Part shown: piece by piece, positions 24,612-32,595 of the stretch | Position numbering within the stretch: position 1 is the stretch's first letter | Layout of the letters: every line of letters starts with the position of its first letter | Assembly: GCA_041906465.1 (NCBI GenBank) | Contig: JAYRJE010000001.1 | Span: forward strand, 310,001-374,000 | Length of the DNA: 64,000 nucleotides | From: Didemnitutus sp041906465 | Lineage (GTDB): Bacteria; Verrucomicrobiota; Verrucomicrobiia; Opitutales; Opitutaceae | Reading direction: 5' to 3' | Made by a program: the position numbers and the translations under genes | Notes under the pieces: generated by a model | Databases searched by the model: none | What the model was told of the DNA's origin: nothing | Seen by the model: the letters and a program-made list of their open reading frames with translations, nothing else

Positions 24612-25757
24612 ATGCCGCACCGACTACGCCAATTCCTAATCGCCTTCGGGAGTCTCTTGGGACTCGCCGCGCTGGCGCATGGGCAAGCGGTCACGGAACA
24701 GGCGCTGGCTGCTTACGACTACTACACGCGTAACTACAACGTCGTCACCTTCGGCAACCTCACTCTGAACGGCACGCACACCGATGGCGGCATCGCGGTG
24801 GGTGGCAATCTCACGGTCAGCAACGGCGCGATCATCGCGATGCAGGATTCGCCGTCCATCGGGTCGGACCCGTCGCTCTACGTCAACGGTCAGATCACCC
24901 TCGCGGGCAACGCCCAGATCAACCGCGGCTACGTCTCCACGCCCAATCTCTCGAATTCGCTCACGTGGACCTACGATCCACAGAATAATCAAAATCAGCG
25001 CAGCCTGACGAACGGCACCTACACGCTCAGCTACAACACGCAGGACGCGCAGGCCTACGTCGACCCGCGCACGATCGCCGCTCCCGCCGGCTGGAATTGG
25101 TCAACGGCGCAGAGCGCGCTTACCAACGCTTCCGCGACGCTCGCCGCCGCCACCGCGAACGGCACCGCCACCATCTCCGGCCAGACGCTCACGTTCACCA
25201 GCAACGGCAGCGGCATCGTCGTCTTCAACCTCGACGCCAGCAAGATCGTCAACGGCATCTACGACATCAACGGCGACGGCTTCTTCGACCAGAACAACGA
25301 GCGCCTCAGCAACATTCAGGCGAACCTCAACGCCGACCAGTATTTCGTCGTCAACGTCCTGAACGCCACCTCGGCCGACGGCAGCAAGGTGCTCTTCGAC
25401 GGCGTGAACAATTTCTCCAGCGGCACCAACAACGACCAGCTGCTCTGGAACATCATTCCCGATTCCAACAGCGGCACCGCGGACATTCTCACGCTCGGCA
25501 CCAATTTCTACGGCAGCATCCTCGCGCCCCTCGTCGACGTGCAGAGCAACAACCGTTACCTCAACGGCCAGTTTGTCGGCAACAGCCTCGTGCAAACGAG
25601 CGCCGAGATCCATTACGCCGACGGCTACGCCGCACCAGTCAGCTTCTCGCCCGTGCCCGAACCGAGCACCTACGCGATCATCGCGAGCGCGCTCTGCGCC
25701 GCCGGCTTCATCTGGCACCGGCGTCGCGTGGCGGCGAGTTCTCGCAGCGAACGGTAG
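24612..25757 (+). CDS. choice-of-anchor A family protein with PEP-CTERM sorting signal
   Basis: 381-residue surface or secreted protein. Residues 1-24 are a signal peptide (LLGLAALAHGQA). The choice-of-anchor-A domain covers most of the rest: NYNVVTFGNLTLNGTHTDGG, then GGNLTVSN, then FYGSILAPLVDVQSNN and GQFVGNSLV. The C-terminus has the tripartite exosortase signal: PEP motif in PVPEPSTYA, a hydrophobic segment AIIASALCAAGFIW and a basic HRRR cluster. It is therefore a likely substrate of the exosortase at 21185-22732. A secretin-like or pilus role is not indicated. It starts 83 bp after the TPR gene and has its own possible promoter. Confidence 0.88.
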   Translation: MPHRLRQFLIAFGSLLGLAALAHGQAVTEQALAAYDYYTRNYNVVTFGNLTLNGTHTDGGIAVGGNLTVSNGAIIAMQDSPSIGSDPSLYVNGQITLAGNAQINRGYVSTPNLSNSLTWTYDPQNNQNQRSLTNGTYTLSYNTQDAQAYVDPRTIAAPAGWNWSTAQSALTNASATLAAATANGTATISGQTLTFTSNGSGIVVFNLDASKIVNGIYDINGDGFFDQNNERLSNIQANLNADQYFVVNVLNATSADGSKVLFDGVNNFSSGTNNDQLLWNIIPDSNSGTADILTLGTNFYGSILAPLVDVQSNNRYLNGQFVGNSLVQTSAEIHYADGYAAPVSFSPVPEPSTYAIIASALCAAGFIWHRRRVAASSRSER

Positions 25758-25874
25758 CGCGAGTTCTCCGAACGAGCCGAACGCCGTCGCACGACGGAGC
25801 TTCGCTTTCGATTCGTCACGCAGGTTGCGCGCTCGCGCGCAACTCCGCCGACGACCGCGAACACGCATCCGCCC

Positions 25875-26675
25875 TCACCGCCCCACCGGCGCCGACTCGA
25901 TCCCGAGATGCTTGCAGTGCCACTTCAGCGCATCCCGCACGTGGCGATCCCAGTAATCCCAATCATGCGCGCCCGGGTGCTCGCGATACTCGTGGGGAAT
26001 CTTCGCCGCCGTGAGCTGGCGATGAAAATCCCGATTGTCCACGAGCAGATAATCCTCGGTGCCGCAGTCGATCAGCAGGTGCGGCAGCTTTCCCGCGCGC
26101 TGCGCGCGTTCCGCCAGCCGGAGGACGTCATGCTCGGTGTCGTTCGGCCGCGGACCGAAAATCCGCCGCAGTTCCGCCATGAGCTCCTTGCTCTTCGTCG
26201 GATGCTTTCCCGCCGCTTCCGCCTCGTGACTGAAGTCCGCGTTCGCCCGCGCCAGCGCCCCGGAGTGACTGTTCACCGAGCAAAATTTCTCAGCGAAACC
26301 CAGCCCGAGTCGCAACGCGCCGTAGCCGCCCATCGACAATCCGCCGATCGCCCGCGCCGCCCGCTCGGGTCGCGTCTGAAAATTGCGGTCGATGAAGTCG
26401 ACGAGTTCGACGCCGAGGTGCCGCGCGTAAGCCGGACCGTGTTCGTTGTCGGTGTAGAAGCCGCGGTAGCCGTCCGGCATGACGACGATCAGCGGCAGGT
26501 CGCGCACATACCACTCGATGCGCGAGCGACGCAGCCACACGGTCGAGTCATCCGACAGGCCGTGCAGCAGATAGAAAACGGGAAACGGTCCGCGCCCCAC
26601 ACTCGGCAGCAACACCTGCGCTTCCGTGTGTTTGTCGAGCACTTCGCTCCGCCAATGAACTTGAGCCCAAGGCAT
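25875..26675 (-). CDS. esterase D/tributyrin esterase-like alpha/beta hydrolase
   Basis: 266-residue serine esterase of the putative-esterase (esterase D, antigen 85-like) family. Motifs: LLHGLSDDSTVW (oxyanion region), MPDGYRGFYTDNEHG, nucleophile elbow GLSMGGYGAL, catalytic Asp in IDCGTEDYLL and His in HPGAHDWDYWDRH. There is no signal peptide with start ATG 26675, so it is cytoplasmic; the longer frame to 26801 runs through a REPIN-like element and was rejected. It faces the choice-of-anchor gene convergently. Substrate unknown; short-chain acyl or acetylated sugar esters are plausible. Confidence 0.85.
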   Translation of the reverse strand: MPWAQVHWRSEVLDKHTEAQVLLPSVGRGPFPVFYLLHGLSDDSTVWLRRSRIEWYVRDLPLIVVMPDGYRGFYTDNEHGPAYARHLGVELVDFIDRNFQTRPERAARAIGGLSMGGYGALRLGLGFAEKFCSVNSHSGALARANADFSHEAEAAGKHPTKSKELMAELRRIFGPRPNDTEHDVLRLAERAQRAGKLPHLLIDCGTEDYLLVDNRDFHRQLTAAKIPHEYREHPGAHDWDYWDRHVRDALKWHCKHLGIESAPVGR

Positions 26676-26770
26676 AGTCCGCGAACTCAATCCACCCCGC
26701 GCCCGCGCGCAAGCGCCCGCTGTGGCACGGTGAAGTTGTTCGGGAAAATGCCCGACGATTCCCTGCTGCC

Positions 26771-26847
26771 AGGTGGTCGCCGGTGTCCCCACCGGCGACA
26801 CGAACGCGGCGCACGAACAGTCGCCGCTGAGACAGCGACGACCACCT
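26771..26847. repeat. REPIN: two inverted REP units
   Basis: Unit 1 (26771-26809, starting AGGTGGTCGCCGGTGTCCCC) contains a perfect 10-bp hairpin GTCGCCGGTG-TCCC-CACCGGCGAC. Unit 2, on the minus strand (26818-26847), reads AGGTGGTCGTCGCTGTCTCA and on, so the two are inverted copies about 8 bp apart. A third copy is at 40688-40725. No REP-associated transposase is in the window. Confidence 0.75.
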
Positions 26848-26862
26848 TCAATGCCGTCGCCG

Positions 26863-28023
26863 CTACTCCACGCGCAAAATATACCCGCGCAGATACTCGC
26901 TCTCCGGCATCGTCGCCAGCACCGGATGATCCGGCGGCTGGTGGCACCACTCGAGCACGTGCACGCGGCGCTTCGCGTCGCTCGCCGCCTGCGCGAGCAC
27001 CTGGCGCAGTTCCGTGTCGTGCATGTGATGCGAACACGTGTAGGTCGCCAGCACGCCGCCCGGCGTCAGCGCCTTCATGGCGCGCAGATTAAGCTCCTTG
27101 TAGCCGCGCAGCGCGTTCTCCAGCGCGCTCTTCGATTTCGCGAACGGCGGCGGATCCAGCACGATCACGTCCCACGCCGGCGCCGCGTCGCGTTGCGCCG
27201 TGAACCAGTCAAACACGTTGGCACCGACGAACTCCGCCGTCACGCCGTTGCGCTCGGCGTTCTTCTTCGCCTGACCGATCGCATCGAAAGCGCTGTCGAG
27301 TCCCAGCACCCGCGCCGCACCAGCGCGCGCCGCGTGCAACGCGAACGAGCCCTGATTGCAGAACGCATCGAGCACGCGTTTGCCCGCGCAATATTTTGCG
27401 ACGGCCGGATGCTGCCAACGCTGATCGAGATAGAACCCGGTCTTCTGCCCGTTCTGCAGATCGAGCCAGTAGTCAAAACCATCGATCGTCACCCAGCGCG
27501 GCTCCCACGACGTCCCACTTCGGGTGTGCGTCTCCATCGCGAGGCCCTCGAGCCGGCGCAGGTTCGAGTCGTTGCGGAAAATGATCTCCTTCGCGCCGGT
27601 CAACTCCGCCAGCAAATCGCCGATCAGGACCGCGCACTGGTCCATCGCGAGTGTCTGGATTTGGAGCACGATCGCGTCGCCGAACTGATCGGCCACGACA
27701 CCCGGCAGTCCGTCCGACTCGGACCAGACCAAGCGCTTGAAGTCGCCCAGTCCACTGCGCCGCGCGATCGCCGCGGTCAGCGCGCTGCGCAGATACGCCG
27801 CATCGAGCGCCACGCGCTCGCGGCTCAGCCGCCGCCACACGATCTGCGACTTCGAGTTGTAGATGCCCATGCCGAGCAGACGCCCGCTGCGATCGCGGCA
27901 CTCCACGACTTCTCCGTCGTGTTCCGTCGGCAGCAACGCCTCGACCTCATTCGCGAACACCCACGGGTGTCCCTCGAGCACGCGCCCCTTGGCGTTCGGT
28001 TTTAGTTTAAGTGAAAGTAGCAC
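26863..28023 (-). CDS. class I SAM-dependent rRNA methyltransferase (RlmI-like)
   Basis: 386-residue protein of the RlmI/RlmK-like family, predicted 23S rRNA cytosine-C5 methyltransferase. An N-terminal PUA domain (residues 1-70, GHPWVFANEVEAL) is followed by the central domain GVVADQFGDAIVLQ and the Rossmann methyltransferase: VLDAFCNQGSFALHAARAGA (motif I), GLDSAFDAI, VIVLDPPPFAKSKSAL (motif IV) and YTCSHHM with the catalytic cysteine. The start is GTG 28023. An unlisted 54-residue ORF overlaps its first 22 bases in another frame, and a small membrane-protein ORF lies further upstream on the same strand. RlmI function in this phylum is assumed from homology. Confidence 0.88.
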   Translation of the reverse strand: MLLSLKLKPNAKGRVLEGHPWVFANEVEALLPTEHDGEVVECRDRSGRLLGMGIYNSKSQIVWRRLSRERVALDAAYLRSALTAAIARRSGLGDFKRLVWSESDGLPGVVADQFGDAIVLQIQTLAMDQCAVLIGDLLAELTGAKEIIFRNDSNLRRLEGLAMETHTRSGTSWEPRWVTIDGFDYWLDLQNGQKTGFYLDQRWQHPAVAKYCAGKRVLDAFCNQGSFALHAARAGAARVLGLDSAFDAIGQAKKNAERNGVTAEFVGANVFDWFTAQRDAAPAWDVIVLDPPPFAKSKSALENALRGYKELNLRAMKALTPGGVLATYTCSHHMHDTELRQVLAQAASDAKRRVHVLEWCHQPPDHPVLATMPESEYLRGYILRVE

Positions 28024-28166
28024 AACCCGGCATCATTGCCGGATCGGTCGTCCGCAGAAGCACAAAATGCTTCCGGACCGCGTGCGGGCGCCAAATGCCA
28101 GGCGCGCGCCCAATCCGCGAGCACCTCGCGCAGGTCGGACCACAGTTTCTGTTTAACGGGATCCAT
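28002..28166 (-). CDS. small ORF, 54 residues, overlapping the RlmI-like start
   Basis: ATG at 28166 to TAA at 28002-28004 encodes 54 residues beginning MDPVKQKLWSDLREVLADWA. It is amphipathic and Trp-rich in the first half, with no signal or membrane segment. Third codon positions are strongly G/C in the first half, as in real genes here, but less so in the second half. Its end overlaps the RlmI-like gene start by 22 bp in a different frame, an arrangement typical of translational coupling. There is no clear Shine-Dalgarno. It may be a real small protein or a leader ORF; moderate to low confidence. Confidence 0.4.
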   Translation of the reverse strand: MDPVKQKLWSDLREVLADWARAWHLAPARGPEAFCASADDRSGNDAGLCYFHLN

Positions 28167-28227
28167 GCTGCCTACATCGACACAACCCGACGCAAATTGA
28201 GGGCGTCCGCCAAGCCGCTCGCCAAGC

Positions 28228-28326
28228 CTACTCGAATCCGCCTCCCCGCGTGCTCTCGAGCAGCTTGATCGCGACGCACATCACGACCACGGCGGCGATG
28301 CAGAAAGCGAGGGTGAGCACGGGCAT
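28228..28326 (-). CDS. small single-pass membrane protein, 32 residues
   Basis: ATG at 28326 to TAG at 28228-28230 encodes MPVLTLAFCIAAVVVMCVAI and then KLLESTRGGGFE: one hydrophobic helix followed by a short charged tail, a convincing small membrane protein in form. Codons are regular (mostly C/G in third position). It sits 61 bp upstream of the 54-residue ORF and, through it, the RlmI-like gene, all on the minus strand, so the three may form one transcript. Function unknown. Chance hydrophobic ORFs are possible in GC-rich DNA, hence moderate confidence. Confidence 0.5.
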   Translation of the reverse strand: MPVLTLAFCIAAVVVMCVAIKLLESTRGGGFE

Positions 28327-28506
28327 GACGCCGCCGAGACTATCACGGCGCGTCGCGTCCGCCCATCAGCCGGCATCCGTGGCGCGCTCTCAGGTTTTTT
28401 CGGATCGCCACGCTCCAAAAAAGACTTCCCTCGCCCGCCGCGGCCCCGTTTCCTGACCCGCTCCACTTTTCTCTCCGTCCTCCGCCTTCAGTCCTCCGTC
28501 CTCCGA

Positions 28507-30189
28507 ATGTCCCCCGCCCAGGAAATCGCCCGCCGCCGCACCTTCGCGATCATCTCGCACCCCGACGCGGGCAAGACGACGCTGACCGAGAAGTTCCTCC
28601 TCTACGGCAACGCCATCCACCTCGCCGGCGCCGTGAAGGACCGCAAAAACCAGCGCGCCACCGCCTCCGACTGGATGGAACTCGAGAAACAGCGCGGCAT
28701 CTCGATCAGCTCGACCGTCCTCCAATTCGATTTCGCCGGCTGCGCCGTCAACCTCCTCGACACCCCGGGCCACAAGGACTTTTCCGAAGACACCTACCGC
28801 GTCCTCACCGCTGTCGACGCCGCGCTCATGGTGATCGACGCCGCGAAGGGCGTCGAAACGCAGACGCGCAAGCTCTTCGAAGTCTGCCGCCGCCGCGGCG
28901 TGCCGATCTTCACGTTCATGAACAAGTGCGACCGGCCGACGCGCAACCCGCTCGAGCTGCTCGACGAACTCGAAAGCGTCCTCGGCCTCCAATCGTCACC
29001 CGTCATCTGGCCGCTCGGCAACGGTCCGTCGTTCAAGGGCGTGTTCGACCGCCGCACACGTCAAGTTCACCTCTTCGAGCGCGTCCCCGGCGGCGCGTTC
29101 CAAGCACCGGTCAACGTCACCTCGCTCAACGACCCCGCCGTCCGCGCCAAGCTCGACGACGACACCTACGCGTCCGTCACCGAACAACTCGAAATGCTCG
29201 ACGGTGCCGGCCACCCGTTCGACCTCGACGCGATTCAGCACGGCCAACAGACGCCCGTCTACTTCGGCAGCGCCGTGAACAATTTCGGCATCGAGCTTCT
29301 CCTCAACGGATTTCTCAAGGACTCCGTCCCGCCCGCGCCCCGCCGCGCCATGACCGTCAGCGGCGTCGGCCTCGAAGAGATCGCGAAGGCCGCTTCCGAG
29401 CCGGCGAACGAGACGAACTCGCGCGTCATCCCCGTCGATTACCCGAAGTTCTCCGGCTTCATTTTCAAGATCCAGGCGAACATGGACCCGAAGCACCGCG
29501 ACCGCATCGCGTTCCTCCGGGTGTGCACCGGGAAATTCGAGCGCGACATGGTCGTCACGCACCAGCGCACCGGCAAACAGGTGCGCCTCTCCTCCTCGCA
29601 CAAACTTTTCGGCCAGGAGCGCGAGACCGTCGACGAGGCCTGGCCGGGCGACGTCATCGGCATCGTCGGCCACGACGCCTTCGGCATCGGCGACACGCTC
29701 ACGGAGGACCGCACCATCCTCTTCAACGAAATCCCGCGCTTCCCGCCCGAGGTCTTCACCTACATCTCGAACCCGACCGCCGGCGACGCGAAGAAATACC
29801 GCGCCGGCCTCGAGCAACTCCTGCAGGAAGGCGTCGTCCAGTCCTTCACCGCGAAAAATGCCCCGCCCGGCGCCACGCTGCTCGCCGCCGTCGGTCCGCT
29901 GCAATTCGAAGTCGTGCAATGGCGCCTCCAAAGCGAATACGGCGCCGAGTCGCGCCTCGCGCCGACGCCGTGGACGCTGCTCAAGTGGGTCGTCGTGCCC
30001 GACGCGATGAAAGGCCCGAAAGGCTTCGACAGCTCGCGCGTCGTCGTCGCCACCGGCGTGAGCTTCGGCGCGGACAAATTCGAGAACCCCGTCGTCCTCT
30101 TCCCGAACGATTGGACGATGCGCTACTTCGTCGAGAAGAACCCCGAGCTGAAGCTCCTCGATCTCCCGCCGGAGCAACACGTCGAGTAG
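28507..30189 (+). CDS. prfC: peptide chain release factor 3
   Basis: GTPase that recycles RF1/RF2 from the ribosome after termination; 560 residues against 529 in E. coli. G-motifs: G1 SHPDAGKTTLTEK, G2 region KQRGISISSTVLQF, G3 DTPGHKDFSEDTYR, G4 FMNKCDRP. Domains II and III follow (IPVDYPKFSGFIFKIQANMD, GDVIGIVGHDAFGIGDTLTE). The extra length includes an insertion around residues 285-305 (GLEEIAKAASEPANETN). It is full length, starting at ATG 28507. Neighbours are unrelated. A short hairpin follows the stop. Confidence 0.96.
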   Translation: MSPAQEIARRRTFAIISHPDAGKTTLTEKFLLYGNAIHLAGAVKDRKNQRATASDWMELEKQRGISISSTVLQFDFAGCAVNLLDTPGHKDFSEDTYRVLTAVDAALMVIDAAKGVETQTRKLFEVCRRRGVPIFTFMNKCDRPTRNPLELLDELESVLGLQSSPVIWPLGNGPSFKGVFDRRTRQVHLFERVPGGAFQAPVNVTSLNDPAVRAKLDDDTYASVTEQLEMLDGAGHPFDLDAIQHGQQTPVYFGSAVNNFGIELLLNGFLKDSVPPAPRRAMTVSGVGLEEIAKAASEPANETNSRVIPVDYPKFSGFIFKIQANMDPKHRDRIAFLRVCTGKFERDMVVTHQRTGKQVRLSSSHKLFGQERETVDEAWPGDVIGIVGHDAFGIGDTLTEDRTILFNEIPRFPPEVFTYISNPTAGDAKKYRAGLEQLLQEGVVQSFTAKNAPPGATLLAAVGPLQFEVVQWRLQSEYGAESRLAPTPWTLLKWVVVPDAMKGPKGFDSSRVVVATGVSFGADKFENPVVLFPNDWTMRYFVEKNPELKLLDLPPEQHVE

Positions 30190-30191
30190 GG

Positions 30192-30206
30192 CCGGTTTTC
30201 AACCGG
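30192..30206 (+). terminator. hairpin downstream of prfC
   Basis: CCGGTT-TTC-AACCGG, 2 bp after the prfC stop codon, with no T-run. Possible transcript end or attenuator. Confidence 0.4.
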
Positions 30207-30412
30207 ACCGTAGCATCGCCCCCGCGCAAGCGCCGCGAGATTTTCCGCGCCACACCGCCGCACCATCGACCGCGTTCGCCACCGTGGTCCGCGAACTCTC
30301 GGCGAACCGGCCAGCCAAGGAATGTCCCTGCCCGAACGCCACCGCGGCGGCGCGCGGGCATCGACCGCGCGCGTCGACGCTTGAGTCGAATTTGGAAAAA
30401 TTTTCCCGGCGC

Positions 30413-30439
30413 TAAATTCCCGCGCGGCGCAGCCGATTC
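30413..30439 (+). promoter_or_regulatory. putative sigma-28 (FliA) promoter of the flagellin gene
   Basis: TAAATTCC at 30413-30420, an 11-bp spacer, then GCCGATTC at 30432-30439. This matches the sigma-28 consensus TAAAGTTT-N11-GCCGATAA in both boxes (TAAA and GCCGAT exact) and in spacing. Transcription would start near 30447, leaving a leader of about 77 nt with an AAGGA site before the ATG. Confidence 0.75.
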
Positions 30440-30523
30440 CCTTCCCGTCGCTAGTTGCACGAGCGACACTCCACGCGCGGCACGGACGCCGCATTCCACG
30501 CACCCCCGGCTCAAGGACGAACC

Positions 30524-31762
30524 ATGTCAGTCGTCATCAACACCAATTTCGCGGCGACGCTTGCCGCGAACAATCTCGCGACCTCCTCCGCGTCGTTGCA
30601 ACGCAGCCTCAATCGCCTCGCGAGCGGCTCGAAAATCATCAATCCCCAGGATGACGCCGCCGGCCTCGCCGTCTCGATGAAACTCTCGGCGACCGCCCGT
30701 CGCCAGAGCGCCATCTCCGCCAACCTCGGCAACGCCACCTCGTTCCTCCAGACGCAGGACGGCGCACTCCAAGTCGCGGGCAAAGTTCTCTCCCGCATCG
30801 GTGAACTCAAAACGCTCTACGCCGACCCGACGAAGAACTCCGCCGACCTCGCGAACTACCAGGCCGAGTTCGCCCAGCTCCAGAGTCAGCTCACATCGCT
30901 CGGCAACGAGAAATTCAACGGCAAGGCGCTCTTTAGCGCCACCGGCCTCAGTGTCCCTGTCACAGATGACGGCACCGGCTCGATCGCCATCCCCGGAGTT
31001 GAACTCACCGGCACCCCCGCGTTCCCGACGTTGTCCGACAACTTCAGCAACCTCAACAATTGGACCGACGACAGTTTCGGCGGCTCCGCCTATGTCGCGA
31101 GCAACGAACTGAACCTCGACGGAGCCTTTGGCATTGTTACCACCAACCAAAGCTTCTCCGGTCCGTTCGAAATCAACCTTGAGTATCAGAGCAAGAACGC
31201 CGGCGACATTTTTTCCGTGTGGCTCGAGGACGCCGGCACCATCATCGGCTCAGCCAATCCCGGCGATACCGCATGGCACAGCATGCGGATCGTGTTCGAT
31301 GGCACCACCGCGAACGCCTACCTCGATGGTTCGGGCACCCCGGCGATGACCGTCTCCCCGTCGCCCACCTCCGGGCCGATTCAGCTCTCCTCGAACGCCG
31401 CGACCGGAGTCCGTGTCCGCAATTTCTCGATCGAGAGCACCGATGGAGCCGGAGCAGTTTCCGACGTCTCTTCAGCTACCGACCTCGCAAGCCTCTCCCT
31501 CAGCTCTGTGACCACGGCTATCCAGAATATCGCGACGCAGCGCGCCAACAACGGCGCCCAGCAGTCCCGTCTGCAGTTCGCCTCCGAAGTCGTCAGCGTG
31601 AACAAGGCCAACATCGAAGCCGCCAACAGCCGCATCACCGACGTCGATGTCGCGGAGGAGTCCACCTCCCTCGCCCGCTACAACATCCTCGTCCAATCCG
31701 GCACCGCGATGCTCTCCCAAGCCAACCAGTCGGCGCAGATGGCGCTGCGCTTGCTCGGCTAG
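30524..31762 (+). CDS. flagellin with lectin-like insert in the variable region
   Basis: 412-residue flagellin, the filament subunit exported by the flagellar type III system. The N-terminal D0/D1 (residues 1-140, MSVVINTNFAATLAANNLA, LASGSKIINPQDDAAGLAVS) and C-terminal D1/D0 (315-412, NIEAANSRITDVDVAEES, ending SAQMALRLLG) are canonical. Between them, residues about 170-306 look like a compact beta-sandwich of the LamG/concanavalin A type: DNFSNLNNW, GPFEINLEYQS, DIFSVWLED, WHSMRIVFDGTTANAYLDG, GVRVRNFSIES. Such an insert would be displayed on the filament surface and could bind glycans. No other flagellar gene is in the window. The promoter is FliA-type and the ribosome binding site good. 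Confidence 0.9.
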   Translation: MSVVINTNFAATLAANNLATSSASLQRSLNRLASGSKIINPQDDAAGLAVSMKLSATARRQSAISANLGNATSFLQTQDGALQVAGKVLSRIGELKTLYADPTKNSADLANYQAEFAQLQSQLTSLGNEKFNGKALFSATGLSVPVTDDGTGSIAIPGVELTGTPAFPTLSDNFSNLNNWTDDSFGGSAYVASNELNLDGAFGIVTTNQSFSGPFEINLEYQSKNAGDIFSVWLEDAGTIIGSANPGDTAWHSMRIVFDGTTANAYLDGSGTPAMTVSPSPTSGPIQLSSNAATGVRVRNFSIESTDGAGAVSDVSSATDLASLSLSSVTTAIQNIATQRANNGAQQSRLQFASEVVSVNKANIEAANSRITDVDVAEESTSLARYNILVQSGTAMLSQANQSAQMALRLLG

Positions 31763-31817
31763 TCCCGCGGTTCAACGGGCGTTTGACCCCGCGGCTGGAC
31801 TGCGGCATTCGCAGCGT

Positions 31818-32582
31818 GTGAAAACGCCCGTTGCCCTGTGCCTTGCTGTTCTGCTCTCCCTCGCCCCCGCAACCTTCGCCGCCGACGCACCCGCACCGTC
31901 CGCCGCGAAACCCGTCATGCTCATCGTCCACGGCGCCTGGGGCGGCGCGTGGCAATTCTCCAAAATCGATCCGCTCCTCCGCGCGAAAGGCTTCGATGTC
32001 CGCCGCGTCACGCTCACCGGCCTCGGCGAGCGCGCGCATCTCAGCTCGAAAGAGATCGGCCTCGAAACGCACATCCAGGATGTCGTGAACGTCATCCTCT
32101 TCGAACGCCTCGAAAACATCATCCTCGTCGGCCACAGCTACGGCGGCATGGTCATCACCGGCGTCGCCGACCGCCTGCCCGAACGCATTCAGAAGCTCGT
32201 TTATCTCGACGCCATGGTGCCGAACGACGGCGAATCCGCCGCTCAAGTCATGGGCAGCACCGAGCGGATCGATAAGATGACCAAGGACGGTATGATCGTT
32301 CCCCCGTGGGTTCAGCCGGGCAAACCCTACCCGTTCGACGTGCCGCACCCCGCCAAAACCTTCACCGACCCGCTCGCGTTGAAAAATCCCGCCCGCGAAA
32401 AAATTTCCGCCGTCTACATCCTCACCGTCGACCCCGGCCAAAAGCCCGAGGAGGACAGCTTCTGGAAATCCGCCGAGCGCGCCCGCACCCGAGGCTGGAC
32501 CGTCACCCTCATGGAAGCCGACCACAACCCGCAATGGCGCAAGCCGGTCGAGACCGCGGAGCTGCTGGGAACGATGAATTGA
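31818..32582 (+). CDS. exported alpha/beta hydrolase
   Basis: 254-residue alpha/beta hydrolase with a signal peptide (KTPVALCLAVLLSLAPATFA). Motifs: HGAWGGAWQF (oxyanion), nucleophile elbow GHSYGGMVI, catalytic His near the end in MEADHNPQWRKP; the acid is probably the Asp in TVDPGQKP. It is similar to plant-type methylesterase/hydroxynitrile lyase-like and EstC-like bacterial hydrolases. Start GTG 31818 gives the signal peptide directly; the frame upstream to 31647 overlaps the flagellin gene and is rejected. It ends 13 bp before a small membrane-protein gene. Substrate unknown. Confidence 0.8.
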   Translation: MKTPVALCLAVLLSLAPATFAADAPAPSAAKPVMLIVHGAWGGAWQFSKIDPLLRAKGFDVRRVTLTGLGERAHLSSKEIGLETHIQDVVNVILFERLENIILVGHSYGGMVITGVADRLPERIQKLVYLDAMVPNDGESAAQVMGSTERIDKMTKDGMIVPPWVQPGKPYPFDVPHPAKTFTDPLALKNPAREKISAVYILTVDPGQKPEEDSFWKSAERARTRGWTVTLMEADHNPQWRKPVETAELLGTMN

Positions 32583-32595
32583 ACTCGCTCTCGGA

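Larger units (their letters stand above)
30190..30523 (+). other. 334-bp gap between prfC and flagellin
   Basis: The first part has a perfect hairpin CCGGTT-TTC-AACCGG at 30192-30206, a probable prfC transcript end. The middle is GC-rich without an ORF that looks coding. From 30370 it turns AT-richer (TTTGGAAAAATTTTCCC) and leads into the FliA-type promoter at 30413-30439 and a 5' leader of about 75 nt. AAGGA at 30514-30518 is a good ribosome binding site for the flagellin ATG. Confidence 0.6.
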
